In this document: in pieces, positions 11,337 through 21,634 of the stretch
Position numbering within the stretch: the stretch's first letter is position 1
How the letters are laid out: each line of letters opens with the position of its first letter
Assembly (NCBI RefSeq): GCF_024662235.1
Contig: NZ_CP096276.1
Location: 62,001 to 126,000 of the forward strand
Direction: 5' to 3'
DNA: 64,000 nt
Source of the DNA: Pimelobacter simplex
Lineage (GTDB): Bacteria > Actinomycetota > Actinomycetes > Propionibacteriales > Nocardioidaceae
Position numbers and translations under genes: made by a program
Notes under the pieces: model-generated
Databases searched by the model: none
What the model saw: the letters and a program-made list of their open reading frames with translations, nothing else
What the model was told of the DNA's origin: nothing

Positions 11337-12058
11337 GTGGTGGCGTGACGCCCGCGCGACCGCACCACAAGCTCACCGAGGACGGCCGGCGGCTGCGCGA
11401 GGTGCTGACGTACTCGCGGCGCGGCAGCCGGTTCTCGCCCAAGCAGCAGGCCGCCTGGGACACGTACGCCGAGCGGTGGGTCATCCCCGACGAGGCCGTC
11501 GACCGCCCCGGCTTCACCTTCGCCTCCTGCTTCGAGCGCGAGGCGCCGCTGGTCGTCGAGATCGGCGGCGGCGTCGGCGAGGCCACCGCGGCCCTGGCCG
11601 CGGCCCGTCCCGAGGTCAACGTGCTGGCCCTGGAGGTCTGGCAGCCGGGCGTGGCCGAGAGCCTGGGCCGGGTGGGCGAGGCGGGTGCGACCAACGTCCG
11701 CTTCTGCGGCGTCGACGCGGTCTGGACCCTGGAGCACCTGCTCGGGCCGGGCGCGATCAGCGAGCTGTGGACGTTCTTCCCCGATCCCTGGCACAAGACC
11801 CGCCACCACAAGCGCCGGCTGGTCAACGCCGAGAACGCGGCGCTGGTCGCGTCCCGGCTCGCTCCGGGCGCGCTCTGGCGCCTGGCCACCGACTGGGCCG
11901 ACTACGCCGAGCAGATGGTCGAGGTGCTCGACGCGGAGCCGCTGCTCGAGGGCGGTGTGGTCGAGCGCTGGGCGGACCGGCCGGTCACCAAGTTCGAGCG
12001 CAAGGGGCTCGCGAAGGACCGCGTCATCACCGACCTGACCTACCGACGCGTCACCTGA
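11333..12058 (+). CDS. trmB: tRNA (guanine-N7)-methyltransferase
   Basis: Makes m7G46 in the variable loop of tRNA using S-adenosylmethionine. 241 residues. The SAM site is VEIGGGVGEATAALA, and the TrmB hallmark FFPDPWHKTRHHKRR is followed by the C-terminal TKFERKGLAKDRVITDL segment. ATG start overlapping the upstream DUF4190 stop by four bases. Confidence 0.95.
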   Translation: MSGGVTPARPHHKLTEDGRRLREVLTYSRRGSRFSPKQQAAWDTYAERWVIPDEAVDRPGFTFASCFEREAPLVVEIGGGVGEATAALAAARPEVNVLALEVWQPGVAESLGRVGEAGATNVRFCGVDAVWTLEHLLGPGAISELWTFFPDPWHKTRHHKRRLVNAENAALVASRLAPGALWRLATDWADYAEQMVEVLDAEPLLEGGVVERWADRPVTKFERKGLAKDRVITDLTYRRVT

Positions 12059-12254
12059 CATTAACTTCCGTGGACCGGCGTGGCGCCCGGTTTGGTCGGG
12101 AGCCGGGCGTACCTTCCGAAGCAGTGGCAGGTGGGGAAGCCGGCCACATCGGGAGGCCCGACGTGAACCATCACGCAAGCGCAGCCCGGTCCGTCCACAA
12201 GGAATAGGGCCGGGGCGGCCCTACGGGGGCGCGTGCGGTCCGGTGAGGTGAGTC
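12059..12254 (+). other. untranslated leader region upstream of the PhoH gene
   Basis: 196 nt without a recognised gene. It contains a small hairpin (GCCCGG at 12085-12090 with CCGGGC at 12103-12108), a GGGAGG ribosome binding site at 12151-12156 and the 14-codon frame listed separately. I recognise no known riboswitch class. Confidence 0.35.
12163..12207 (+). CDS. possible 14-residue leader peptide
   Basis: GTG at 12163 follows GGGAGG by 6 nt and the frame closes at TAG 12205-12207, giving a His/Ala/Ser/Arg-rich peptide (NHHASAARSVHKE after the initiator). The ribosome binding site is better than that of many real genes here, but the frame is too short for coding statistics to help. Confidence 0.3.
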   Translation: MNHHASAARSVHKE

Positions 12255-13586
12255 GTGGGAACCAATCACGATGGGGCACAGACCAGCACGCAGCGCCGTA
12301 CCTACGTCCTCGACACCAGCGTCCTGCTGGCCGACCCGGCCGCCCTGCGCCGGTTCGCCGAGCACGAGGTCGTCCTGCCGGTGGTCGTGATCACCGAGCT
12401 CGAGGCCAAGCGCCACCACCCCGAGCTCGGGTACTTCGCACGCAGCGCGCTGCGCTCGCTCGACGAGATGCGGGTGAGCCACGGCCGGCTCGACACCCCC
12501 GTCCCGATGGGGGACGAGGGCGGCAGCGTGCGGGTCGAGCTCAACCACACCGACGCCACGTCGCTGCCCTCGGGCTTCCGGCTCGGTGACAACGACACCC
12601 GCATCCTCGCCGTCGCCCGCAACCTGGCCGACGAGGGCCACGACGTCACGCTGGTCTCCAAGGACCTGCCGATGCGGATCAAGGCCTCGGCGGTCGGCCT
12701 GGCCGCGGAGGAGTACCGCGGCGAGACCATCAGCGACTCCGACACCGGCTACTCCGGCATGGCCGAGCTCGAGGTCAGCGGCACCGAGCTCGACGAGCTC
12801 TACGACGACGGCACCCTCGACCACGCCGAGGCGCGCGAGATGCCCTGCCACACCGGCCTGGTGCTGCTCTCCGAGCGCGGGACGGCGCTCGGCCGGGTCG
12901 GCCCCGACAAGCAGGTGCACCTGGTGCGCGGCGACCGCGAGGCGTTCGGCATCCACGGCCGCAGCGCCGAGCAGCGGGTGGCCCTGGACCTGCTCCTGGA
13001 CCCCGAGGTGGGCATCGTCTCGCTCGGCGGCCGGGCCGGCACCGGCAAGTCCGCCCTGGCCCTCTGTGCGGGCCTGGAGGCGGTCATGGAGCGCCAGCAG
13101 CACAAGAAGGTCGTCGTGTTCCGCCCGCTCTTCGCGGTGGGCGGCCAGGAGCTCGGCTACCTGCCCGGCTCGGAGTCGGAGAAGATGTCGCCCTGGGCCC
13201 AGGCCGTCTTCGACACCCTCGGCGCGCTCACCTCGCGCGACGTGGTCGACGAGATCCTCGACCGCGGCATGCTCGAGGTGCTCCCGCTGACCCACATCCG
13301 CGGCCGCTCGCTGCACGACTCGTTCGTCATCGTCGACGAGGCGCAGTCGCTGGAGCGCAACGTGCTGCTGACCGTGCTGTCCCGGATCGGCGCGAACTCC
13401 AAGGTCGTGCTCACCCACGACGTCGCCCAGCGCGACAACCTGCGCGTGGGCCGCCACGACGGCGTGGTCGCGGTCGTGGAGAAGCTCAAGGGTCACCCGC
13501 TCTTCGCCCACGTCACGCTGACCCGCTCCGAGCGCTCGCCGATCGCCGCGCTGGTGACCGAGATGCTGGAGAACGTGGTCCTCTGA
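12255..13586 (+). CDS. PhoH family ATPase with N-terminal PIN domain
   Basis: 443-residue PhoH2-type protein: an N-terminal PIN-like ribonuclease domain (VLDTSVLL, later [11 protein letters not shown] and [10 protein letters not shown]) joined to a PhoH P-loop ATPase domain (Walker [13 protein letters not shown] near residue 260, Walker [12 protein letters not shown]). In mycobacteria such fusions unwind and cut RNA; that activity is family knowledge, not shown here. GTG start behind a GAGGTGA at 12243-12249. It precedes the transglycosylase-like gene in the same direction. Confidence 0.9.
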   Translation: MGTNHDGAQTSTQRRTYVLDTSVLLADPAALRRFAEHEVVLPVVVITELEAKRHHPELGYFARSALRSLDEMRVSHGRLDTPVPMGDEGGSVRVELNHTDATSLPSGFRLGDNDTRILAVARNLADEGHDVTLVSKDLPMRIKASAVGLAAEEYRGETISDSDTGYSGMAELEVSGTELDELYDDGTLDHAEAREMPCHTGLVLLSERGTALGRVGPDKQVHLVRGDREAFGIHGRSAEQRVALDLLLDPEVGIVSLGGRAGTGKSALALCAGLEAVMERQQHKKVVVFRPLFAVGGQELGYLPGSESEKMSPWAQAVFDTLGALTSRDVVDEILDRGMLEVLPLTHIRGRSLHDSFVIVDEAQSLERNVLLTVLSRIGANSKVVLTHDVAQRDNLRVGRHDGVVAVVEKLKGHPLFAHVTLTRSERSPIAALVTEMLENVVL

Positions 13587-13799
13587 CGCCACCCGCCGAG
13601 GAGGCGGGTGGGACGCCTGTGACTGGTGTGCCCCAGGGGGCGGACGGGTTCACGCGAACCGGGGGAAGTTCCGCGGTTCGGTTTGCGTCCCCTCGCCTCC
13701 TCAGGCAGGGTGGGCGCTTGGCCACCGGCGGTGATGACATCGAGTCGGGCCCGATCGGGCGGTGGCTGCGCCCCTGACGTCGAGCCCGGATACGAGCAC
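13587..13799. other. intergenic region upstream of the transglycosylase-like gene
   Basis: 213 nt. It holds several GC-rich inverted repeats, for example CCCGCC/GGCGGG just after the PhoH stop and GGTTC-ACGC-GAACC near 13650. Actinobacterial genes for cell-wall lytic enzymes are often preceded by a c-di-AMP riboswitch, but the conserved 3' core of that element is not found, so I leave this as unassigned leader. Confidence 0.3.
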
Positions 13800-14489
13800 T
13801 TGTCGAATCACGCCAAGCCCGCACCGAAGCATCGCGGAGCGCCGAAGCACGCCCACCTGGCCCGTGCGCCGCGCAAGGCCGCGCGCAATGCCGTCGTCTT
13901 CTCCTCCGTCGCGGTCGCCGTGACCGGGGTCTCGATCGCGGCCGGCCTCGCCGGCCAGCACGTCGCCCCGCCGGCCGCCGCCAGCGCCGACCTCGACCCG
14001 CTCGCCCGGACCTCGTCCGACGGCGCCGCGGCCGAGGGCACCACGGCCTCCGCCACCGACCAGGCCGCCCCGCGCCGCGAGGCCGTCCTGTCGCGCAGCG
14101 ACCGTCGTCCCGAGTCGGTCCCGGCCAAGGCCCTCGACCTCAGCGAGGCCCGCACCGCCGCGATGACCGACGAGCGCAAGCTCTCCGACTCCGACCCGCG
14201 CGACATCGCCCGCGCGCTCCTGGGGGAGTTCGGCTTCTCCTCCGACCAGTTCGGCTGCCTCGACTCGCTGTGGACCCGCGAGTCCAACTGGCGCGTCAAC
14301 GCCGACAACCCGACGTCCAGCGCCTACGGCATCCCGCAGGCACTGCCCGGCTCCAAGATGTCGACCGAGGGCGCGGACTGGGCGACCAACCCGGCCACCC
14401 AGATCCGCTGGGGCCTGGGCTACATCAAGAACCGCTACGGCAGCCCCTGCAGCGCCTGGGGGCACAGCGAGTCCGTCGGCTGGTACTGA
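13800..14489 (+). CDS. secreted transglycosylase-like (SLT-fold) protein
   Basis: Predicted exported cell-wall enzyme of about 229 residues. A basic N-terminus is followed by one hydrophobic segment (about residues 30-50) that serves as signal peptide or anchor, an Ala/Ser/Thr-rich spacer, then a C-terminal lysozyme-like domain: CLDSLWTRESNWRVNADNP carries the catalytic Glu, followed by SSAYGIPQA and a WGLGYIKNRYG segment. Such domains cleave peptidoglycan and occur in resuscitation-factor-like proteins. Start is uncertain: I take the TTG at 13800, giving a short charged N-terminus; an ATG at 13734 in frame is the alternative. Confidence 0.8.
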   Translation: MSNHAKPAPKHRGAPKHAHLARAPRKAARNAVVFSSVAVAVTGVSIAAGLAGQHVAPPAAASADLDPLARTSSDGAAAEGTTASATDQAAPRREAVLSRSDRRPESVPAKALDLSEARTAAMTDERKLSDSDPRDIARALLGEFGFSSDQFGCLDSLWTRESNWRVNADNPTSSAYGIPQALPGSKMSTEGADWATNPATQIRWGLGYIKNRYGSPCSAWGHSESVGWY

Positions 14490-14859
14490 GCTGGATGGCG
14501 CGAGCGCGTCGCTCCTTCGTCGCGCCGCGCTGCCGCGCTCGCGGTCGAGGTTCTGCCCGGTCATTCGGACTTGGCGGCCAGACGTCGGCGTCGGCGGTAA
14601 CGCCGACGTCGTCGCCTCCGGTCGCTCGTGCCTCGCTCGCTTCGGCTCCTCGTCGGCGTTGCCGCCGATCGGCCTTGCTGGGGGACCCGGCTGGTCGGTG
14701 GGGGTGGTCGGGGCGGGGTGGTCGGTCGGTCGGGCCGGGCGGTCCGGCGGGCTGTGGGGGCGGCGACACGCCGCTTGGGCGCGTTCGGAGGGGCTGAGGG
14801 TGCATGATGACGCCTAGCCGGGGCTTCCGGGTGCCCCGTACGACAGAAGGGGCCCGCAC
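14490..14859. other. 370-bp noncoding region with inverted repeat and G-rich tract
   Basis: No credible gene. It has an exact 10-10-10 inverted repeat at 14581-14610 and, from about 14680 to 14760, a strand-biased G-rich tract with runs of 3-5 G (14680-14684, 14700-14704, 14710-14713, 14715-14718, 14732-14734, 14737-14739). AGAAGGGG near 14850 is the ribosome binding site of the next gene. Confidence 0.5.
14581..14610. repeat. 10-bp inverted repeat with 10-bp loop
   Basis: GACGTCGGCG and CGCCGACGTC flank a 10-nt centre. It could form a hairpin 90 nt after the transglycosylase-like gene. No T-run follows. Confidence 0.6.
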
Positions 14860-15171
14860 ATGCTCTGGACCATCATCGTCACCCTGGTCGGCGGCACCGT
14901 CATCGGACTCATCGGCAAGGCCGTGGCGCCCGGCGACCGCACGAAGTTCCCGCTCTGGCTCACCGTCGCGTGCGGTGTGGTCGGCATGCTCGTCGGCAGC
15001 CTGCTCTACTGGGTGCTGTTCGGGCACAACAACAAGCCGTTCGACGGGCACGAGGCCACCTGGGACAACGCCACCAACGGCATCGACTGGCTGCGTCACC
15101 TGTGGCAGATCGCGGTGGCCGCGATCGCGGTGATCGTCGCGGCGACGCTGACCGGGCGCAAGCGGGCCTGA
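14860..15171 (+). CDS. GlsB/YeaQ/YmgE family membrane protein
   Basis: 103 residues with three hydrophobic segments (about 1-20, 32-52, 80-97). The GGTVIGLIGKAVAPGD start and the VACGVVGMLVGSLL second helix are those of the transglycosylase-associated / stress-response membrane protein family. Function in actinobacteria is unknown; homologues are induced by stress. It has an unusual hydrophilic insert (HNNKPFDGHEATWDNATNG) between TM2 and TM3. Convergent with fumC. Confidence 0.82.
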   Translation: MLWTIIVTLVGGTVIGLIGKAVAPGDRTKFPLWLTVACGVVGMLVGSLLYWVLFGHNNKPFDGHEATWDNATNGIDWLRHLWQIAVAAIAVIVAATLTGRKRA

Positions 15172-15180
15172 GGCGCGCTC

Positions 15181-15202
15181 CCCGGGGCCGGGTGGCCCCG
15201 GG
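15181..15202. terminator. hairpin between convergent GlsB gene and fumC
   Basis: A perfect 9-bp GC stem (15181-15189 with 15194-15202) with a GGGT loop sits in the 37-bp gap between two converging genes. No T-run, but it could act as a bidirectional terminator. Confidence 0.5.
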
Positions 15203-15208
15203 CCGGGC

Positions 15209-16609
15209 TCAGGGGTGCGTCATCGAGGCGAGGTCGAGGGCGGCGTCGAGCTGCTCGAGGGTGAGCTCGCCGCGCTCGACGTACCCGAGGGCCAGCACGG
15301 TCTCGCGGATGGTGCTGCCGGTGGCGAGCGCCTGCTTGGCGATCTTGGCGGCCGCCTCGTAGCCGATGTGCTGGTTGAGCGGCGTGACCACCGAGGGTGA
15401 CGAGGCGGCGTAGCGCAGCATCCGGTCGGCGTCGGCGGTGATGCCGTCGATGCAGCGCTCGGCGAGGGTGCGGGAGGCGGCGGCGAGGAGCCGGACGGAC
15501 TCGAGCACGTTGCGGGCCAGGACCGGCATGGCGACGTTGAGCTCGAAGCTGCCGCTCGCGCCGGCGACGGTGACGGCGGCGTCGTTGCCGATGACCTGCA
15601 TGCAGACCATGAGGGTGGCCTCGGGCAGCACCGGGTTGACCTTGCCGGGCATGATCGAGGAGCCCGGCTGGAGGTCGGGCAGGTGGATCTCGGCGAGGCC
15701 GGTGGTGGGGCCCGAGCCCATCCAGCGCAGGTCGTTGCAGATCTTGGTCAGGCCGACCGCGATCGTGCGCAGGACGCCGCTGAGCTCGACCAGCGAGTCG
15801 CGGGTGCCCTGGGCCTCGAAGTGGTTGCGGGCCTCGGTGAACTCCTGGCCGGTCGCCGCGCTGAGCGCCTCGATCGCGGCGGCGGCGAAGCCCGGCGGGG
15901 TGTTGATGCCGGTGCCGACGGCGGTGCCGCCCAGGGGGAGCTCCCGCACCCGAGGCAGGACGGCGGCGAGCCGCTCCGCGCCGTAGCGGATCGTCGCGGC
16001 GTAGCCGCCGAGCTCCTGGCCCAGCGTCACCGGCGTGGCGTCCATCAGGTGGGTGCGCCCGGACTTCACCAGGCCGGCGAACTCGTCGGCCTTGGCCTCG
16101 AGGGAGGTGGCGAGCTGGTCGAGCCCGGGGACCAGGTCGTCGGTGACGGCCAGCGTCGCGGCGACGTGGATCGCGGTCGGGAAGGTGTCATTGCTCGACT
16201 GGCTGGCGTTGACGTGGTCGTTGGGGTGCGCGGTGACGCCCTCGCGAGCGCACAGCGAGGCGATGACCTCGTTGGCGTTCATGTTGGAGCTGGTGCCCGA
16301 GCCGGTCTGGAAGACGTCGATCGGGAACTGGTCGTCGTACCGGCCGTCGGCGACGGCGCGGGCCGCGGTCGTGATCGCGGTGGCGAGCTCGGGGTCGAGG
16401 ACGCCGAGCGCCACGTTGGCGCTCGCCGCGGCGCCCTTGACGTGACCGAGGGCGTGGATCAGGGCGGGCTCGATCGGGGTGCCGCTGATCGGGAAGTTCT
16501 CAACCGCGCGCTGGGTCTGGGCGCGCCACAGGGCGGCGGCCGGGACGAGGACCTCGCCCATGGAGTCGTGCTCGGTGCGGAAGGCGGTGTGCTCGTGCGG
16601 GGTGCTCAC
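15209..16609 (-). CDS. fumC: class II fumarate hydratase
   Basis: Converts fumarate to malate in the TCA cycle without an iron-sulfur cluster. 466 residues, the normal class II length. Superfamily landmarks are [14 protein letters not shown], the [11 protein letters not shown] segment and the signature loop [16 protein letters not shown] start at 16609, preceded by a TAGCGT -10 box with 7 nt between, so probably leaderless. An unrelated class I fumarase lies 1.7 kb further on. Divergent from the GntR gene. Confidence 0.95.
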   Translation of the reverse strand: MSTPHEHTAFRTEHDSMGEVLVPAAALWRAQTQRAVENFPISGTPIEPALIHALGHVKGAAASANVALGVLDPELATAITTAARAVADGRYDDQFPIDVFQTGSGTSSNMNANEVIASLCAREGVTAHPNDHVNASQSSNDTFPTAIHVAATLAVTDDLVPGLDQLATSLEAKADEFAGLVKSGRTHLMDATPVTLGQELGGYAATIRYGAERLAAVLPRVRELPLGGTAVGTGINTPPGFAAAAIEALSAATGQEFTEARNHFEAQGTRDSLVELSGVLRTIAVGLTKICNDLRWMGSGPTTGLAEIHLPDLQPGSSIMPGKVNPVLPEATLMVCMQVIGNDAAVTVAGASGSFELNVAMPVLARNVLESVRLLAAASRTLAERCIDGITADADRMLRYAASSPSVVTPLNQHIGYEAAAKIAKQALATGSTIRETVLALGYVERGELTLEQLDAALDLASMTHP

Positions 16610-16616
16610 GACACCG

Positions 16617-16622
16617 ACGCTA
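16617..16622 (-). promoter_or_regulatory. -10 box of fumC
   Basis: TAGCGT on the minus strand, 7 nt before the GTG start. Confidence 0.45.
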
Positions 16623-16665
16623 CTCGGCCGCGCCACCTCGGCGGAGGGGGAGGAGCGTTGATTGA

Positions 16666-16681
16666 GTTGTTCTAGTACGAT
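16666..16681. promoter_or_regulatory. candidate GntR operator overlapping the gntR -10 box
   Basis: A 16-bp imperfect palindrome centred on CTAG (GTTGTTCT-AGTACGAT). Its right half contains the -10 box TACGAT (16676-16681), which lies 6 nt before the ATG at 16688. YtrA-type GntR repressors commonly bind TTGTACTAGNACAA-like sites at their own promoters, so autoregulation is likely. Confidence 0.6.
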
Positions 16682-16687
16682 GCAAAC

Positions 16688-17050
16688 ATGTTGCTGCGGG
16701 TCGACCCCACCAGCCCGCTCGGGCTCGCCGAGCAGATCGCCGCCCAGGTGCGCGCGGCGATCATCGACGGCAGCCTGCGCGGCGGCGACAAGCTGCCGCC
16801 GGCCCGCGAGCTGGCCGCCGGGCTCGACGTCAACATGCACACCGTGCTGCGCGCCTACGCCGCGCTGCGCGACGAGGGGGTCGTCGACCTGCGCCGCGGT
16901 CGGGGTGCGCACGTGCGCAGCGACCTCGCCGAGCCCGACCGCGAGCGGGTCGCGCTGCGCCGCGAGGTGCGGGCGCTGCTCGACCGGGCCGCGCGCATCG
17001 GCCTGACCCCCGACCAGCTCGTCGACGAGATCCGAAAGGCCACCCCATGA
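16688..17050 (+). CDS. GntR family (YtrA-type) transcriptional regulator
   Basis: 120-residue regulator made of a GntR winged helix ([25 protein letters not shown], then [10 protein letters not shown]) and only a short C-terminal dimerisation helix, the layout of the YtrA subfamily. Such regulators control adjacent membrane transport genes. Leaderless start: TACGAT then 6 nt then ATG. The stop overlaps the DUF1648 gene (ATGA), so this two-gene operon is probably self-repressed. Confidence 0.9.
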   Translation: MLLRVDPTSPLGLAEQIAAQVRAAIIDGSLRGGDKLPPARELAAGLDVNMHTVLRAYAALRDEGVVDLRRGRGAHVRSDLAEPDRERVALRREVRALLDRAARIGLTPDQLVDEIRKATP

Positions 17051-17997
17051 CCCTCCGCCTCCGGCAGCTCCTCGCCGCCCTCGTCGTGCTCCAGGCGCCC
17101 CTGTGGGCGATCGGGACGGCCCTGCTCCTGCGCGGTGACGTGCCCGACCCGCTGCCGACCCACTGGGACCTGGGCGGGGACGTCGACGGCACCTCCGGGC
17201 TCGCCGCGTTCACCACGATCGTCCTGGGCGTGGTGGTCCTCGCCGCGGCGGTGGCGCTCGTGCTCGTCGCCCGTGCCGGCCACCGTACGGCGCTCGGCGG
17301 GCTGGGCGCCGCGGCCGCCACCTGGGTCGCGGGCCTGCCTGCCGCGCTCTTCGTGGCGACGCTGGTGGCCTCCGCGGACGCCGTCCGGGCCGCGGACGTC
17401 CGGCTGCCGGTCCTGAGCATCGTCGTGGCCACGCTGGTGCCGTTCGTGGCCGCGTTCGCGGTGCACCGGCTGCTGCCCGCGCCGCTCCCGGACGCCGAGG
17501 CACCGCCGGCGCCCCCGTCCAGCCTGGTGCTGGCCGACGGCGAGCGGGTCGCCTGGGTCGGCCAGGCCTCATCCGGCCGCATGCTCGTGGCGGGTGTCGT
17601 GCTCGGGCTGGGCACGGTCCCGCTGTGGTTCGCGGTGTGGCCGGCGGCGCTCGCGGCCGGACTCGCCGCCGTGGCGCTCGCCTGGACCCACGTCGTCACG
17701 GTGCGCGTCGACGACGCCGGCGTCGCGGTGTCGTGGGGCCCCGCGCAGTGGCCGCGGGTCCGGGTGCCCGTCGACCGGATCGCGAGCGCGCAGGCCGAGC
17801 ACGTCGAGCCGCTGCGCTGGGGCGGCTGGGGCTACCGCCGTACGACGCGCGGGCGGGCGGCCGTCGCGCGTCGCGGACCGGGCCTGGTGCTCACACTGCG
17901 CGACGGTCAGCGGTTCGCGGCGACCGTCGACCGGCCCGAACCGGCCGCCGAGCTGGTGAACGCCCTGGTCGGGCGGTTCAGTCGAACAGCTCGCTGA
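17047..17997 (+). CDS. DUF1648 domain membrane protein
   Basis: 316-residue membrane protein. An N-terminal helix followed by [15 protein letters not shown] is the DUF1648 signature, then further helices near residues 55-75, 88-110, 120-138 and 178-215, and a soluble C-terminal part that looks like a bacterial PH-type domain ([20 protein letters not shown]). GntR-DUF1648 pairs are frequent in Gram-positive bacteria; related SdpI proteins give immunity to a secreted toxin, but no toxin gene is present here, so that role is not claimed. Its 3' end overlaps the convergent zinc-ribbon gene by 20 bp. Confidence 0.82.
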   Translation: MTLRLRQLLAALVVLQAPLWAIGTALLLRGDVPDPLPTHWDLGGDVDGTSGLAAFTTIVLGVVVLAAAVALVLVARAGHRTALGGLGAAAATWVAGLPAALFVATLVASADAVRAADVRLPVLSIVVATLVPFVAAFAVHRLLPAPLPDAEAPPAPPSSLVLADGERVAWVGQASSGRMLVAGVVLGLGTVPLWFAVWPAALAAGLAAVALAWTHVVTVRVDDAGVAVSWGPAQWPRVRVPVDRIASAQAEHVEPLRWGGWGYRRTTRGRAAVARRGPGLVLTLRDGQRFAATVDRPEPAAELVNALVGRFSRTAR

Positions 17998-18259
17998 GCC
18001 AGGACTCGCGCTTGCGCTTCTTGTAGTAGCCCTGCTGCTGCGGCGGGTACTGCTGCTGGCGCGGCTCGCGGTAGTTGTCGTACTGCTTCTGCGGCGGCGC
18101 CTGCGGGGCGGCCGGCGCCGGAGCGTCGACGGAGCGGTCGATGATCTTGTCGAGCTCGCCGCGGTCGAGCCACACGCCCCGGCACTGGGGGCAGTAGTCG
18201 ATCTCGATCCCGCTCCGCTCGCTCATCACCAGCGTCGTCTCATCCACAGGGCAGCGCAT
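17978..18259 (-). CDS. TFIIB-type zinc ribbon protein
   Basis: 93 residues. The N-terminal zinc ribbon reads MRCPVDETTLVMSERSG, then DYCPQCRGVWLDRGELDKII; one usual cysteine is replaced (CPVD rather than CPVC), as in many actinobacterial members. A Pro/Gln/Tyr-rich low-complexity stretch follows and ends in a basic [15 protein letters not shown] tail. Function unknown; probably nucleic-acid or protein binding. The ATG at 18259 begins exactly at the conserved motif. Confidence 0.8.
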   Translation of the reverse strand: MRCPVDETTLVMSERSGIEIDYCPQCRGVWLDRGELDKIIDRSVDAPAPAAPQAPPQKQYDNYREPRQQQYPPQQQGYYKKRKRESWLSELFD

Positions 18260-18311
18260 GCCTCGTGAACGGTTCGGGGGCGCCGGTGGTTCCCGGCGCC
18301 CCGCGGCGCGA

Positions 18312-20000
<1,689 letters not shown>

Positions 20001-20064
20001 GAGCACACAGGATATCCCGCCCCGAGCCCGGGTCACCCATCGGTGGACCCGGCCCCGGGAACGG

Positions 20065-20104
20065 CCGAGGGGCCGGACCGCCTTGCGGCGACCCGGCCCC
20101 TCGG
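20065..20104 (-). terminator. hairpin after the choice-of-anchor P gene
   Basis: A perfect 12-bp stem (20065-20076 with 20093-20104) encloses a smaller CCGC/GCGG hairpin, 20 bp after the stop of the minus-strand gene at 20125. No T-run; terminator by position. Confidence 0.55.
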
Positions 20105-20124
20105 AGGGTGATCCGTGCGAACCG

Positions 20125-21435
20125 TCAGCCGGCGGACGGGGCGATGGCGGTGTAGGCCACACCCAGCTCGACGGTGGCGCCGACCGGCAGACCCGCCTGA
20201 GCGGTGTCGAGCGTGATCTTGACGGCCGTGATGGCGTTCTGGAAAGCACCACCGTTGGTGCTGGTCTGCTGGAGGTTCAGCGCGACCTTGCCGAGCCCGG
20301 CGATGTCGAGGATCGTGTTGGGCGAGACGTTGATCGGGATCTTCTGGCCCGCGATCACCAGGTTGACCAGCTGCATGTCCATCGTGGACGTCCACTTGCC
20401 GTCCTGCAGCTTGCCGGCCGCGCTCACCTTGATGGCGTTGGCCTTGACCAGGCCGCCGAGCAGGTTGATGCCCGCGGTCTGGTTGGTGTTGGTGACCTCG
20501 GCGTTGCCGTAGGCGTCCTTCTTGGACGTCGTGGTCGAGCTGATCACGCCGGTGGTGAGGATGCCGGGCACCCGGACACCGAGCGTGGAGTTGGTCAGCG
20601 TGCGGCCGTTGCTGGAGCCGACGGGCGTGCCGACGCGGGCGGTCGGGTCGCTGACGACCTGGATGTCGTCGCCGACGTGCGCCTGGATGCGGGTGCCGTA
20701 GGCGGTGCCGCCGAGCGAGGCGCCGGAGGCCGGAGCGACCTCGGAGAGGTACTGGTTGACCGGGTTGACCAGCAGCGTGACACCGGCCGAGTAGCCGCCG
20801 AGCGGCTTGAGCAGCGTGACGCCGACGGCCCACGCCATGGTGCCGGCCAGGTCACCCTCGGGCTGGTCGTACTTGCCGTGCAGCGCGTAGTTGAGCGTGA
20901 CGCTCGCGACGCCCGGGATGGTGACCGCGTAGTTCTTGGGGATGTTCAGCGGCAGCTTGATGCCGGCGATCTTGATGTTCGCCAGGCGGCTGTTGGCGGT
21001 GTACGACGCCGAACCGTCCGCGCGACCGGTGGTGGTCACGTTGGTCTCGAGCGCGTCGGCCGAGATCAGGCCGCCGAGGAGGCTGACGTGCGCCGTCCGG
21101 GCGAAGGACTTGAGGGTCGTGGTCTGACCGACCAGCGCCTTCTGCACCACCGCGTCGGTCTTGGTCTCGACCGCGCCGACCTCGGCGAGGTTGAGCACCT
21201 TGACGGCCGCGGTGCTGTTCTTGGAGCTGCTGGACTTCGCCCCGCCGGTGACGCCCGACTGGGCGGTCAGGTCGGACTGGACGACGCCGTCGAGCACCTT
21301 GATGTAGGTCGCGCCGGTGCTGGCCGAGTACGACCAGTAGACCGGGTCGGCGGCGTGAGCCGGCGCCGGTACGGCGACCAGACCTGCACCCCCGAGAGCA
21401 AAGGCGACAAGAGTGACGAGCTTCCGCACGTTCAC
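20125..21435 (-). CDS. secreted choice-of-anchor P family protein
   Basis: 436-residue exported protein with a clean signal peptide (basic VNVRK, hydrophobic core, AHA cleavage near residue 28). The rest is Thr/Ser/Ala/Gly-rich beta structure. There is an internal duplication: residues 118-184 ([13 protein letters not shown] ... [12 protein letters not shown]) align with 324-390 ([13 protein letters not shown] ... [12 protein letters not shown]), so the protein is built of two like domains. No sortase motif or membrane anchor is seen at the C-terminus. Role unknown, possibly surface or biofilm matrix. GTG start at 21435 fits the signal peptide. Confidence 0.82.
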   Translation of the reverse strand: MNVRKLVTLVAFALGGAGLVAVPAPAHAADPVYWSYSASTGATYIKVLDGVVQSDLTAQSGVTGGAKSSSSKNSTAAVKVLNLAEVGAVETKTDAVVQKALVGQTTTLKSFARTAHVSLLGGLISADALETNVTTTGRADGSASYTANSRLANIKIAGIKLPLNIPKNYAVTIPGVASVTLNYALHGKYDQPEGDLAGTMAWAVGVTLLKPLGGYSAGVTLLVNPVNQYLSEVAPASGASLGGTAYGTRIQAHVGDDIQVVSDPTARVGTPVGSSNGRTLTNSTLGVRVPGILTTGVISSTTTSKKDAYGNAEVTNTNQTAGINLLGGLVKANAIKVSAAGKLQDGKWTSTMDMQLVNLVIAGQKIPINVSPNTILDIAGLGKVALNLQQTSTNGGAFQNAITAVKITLDTAQAGLPVGATVELGVAYTAIAPSAG

Positions 21436-21502
21436 GGGACCCCATTCCCATTCGTGTTGTGACTTTTTTGAAGTTTGTCCCCCCAGGAAACCACCGCGCA
21501 CC

Positions 21503-21517
21503 CGCTCGTGACGAGCG
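21503..21517. repeat. 15-bp palindrome in divergent intergenic region
   Basis: CGCTCGT-G-ACGAGCG, a perfect 7-1-7 inverted repeat between the divergent choice-of-anchor P and flavoprotein genes. Possible operator. Confidence 0.5.
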
Positions 21518-21634
21518 CGCGAGGGCATTCCGGACAGCAATTTAACGAAGGTTCTGCCGGCAAGTCACGCCTGATCTGCCCGCGAGACGGATCCGGTGCG
21601 GGCATAGCCGGGCCGGCGCCGCCGTTGTACCGGC

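Noticed and set aside
12059..12180. Cobalamin or other known riboswitch before PhoH
   Set aside because: Short matches to riboswitch-like GAAGCCGG words are not accompanied by the rest of any known core.
13587..13799. c-di-AMP (ydaO) riboswitch before the transglycosylase-like gene
   Set aside because: The gene type and leader length fit, but the conserved CCGACAGCT-like 3' core of that riboswitch is not present. A covariance-model search would settle it.
17047..17997. Toxin/immunity (SdpI-type) system
   Set aside because: The DUF1648 motif is shared with SdpI proteins, but no SdpC-like toxin or processing gene is nearby.
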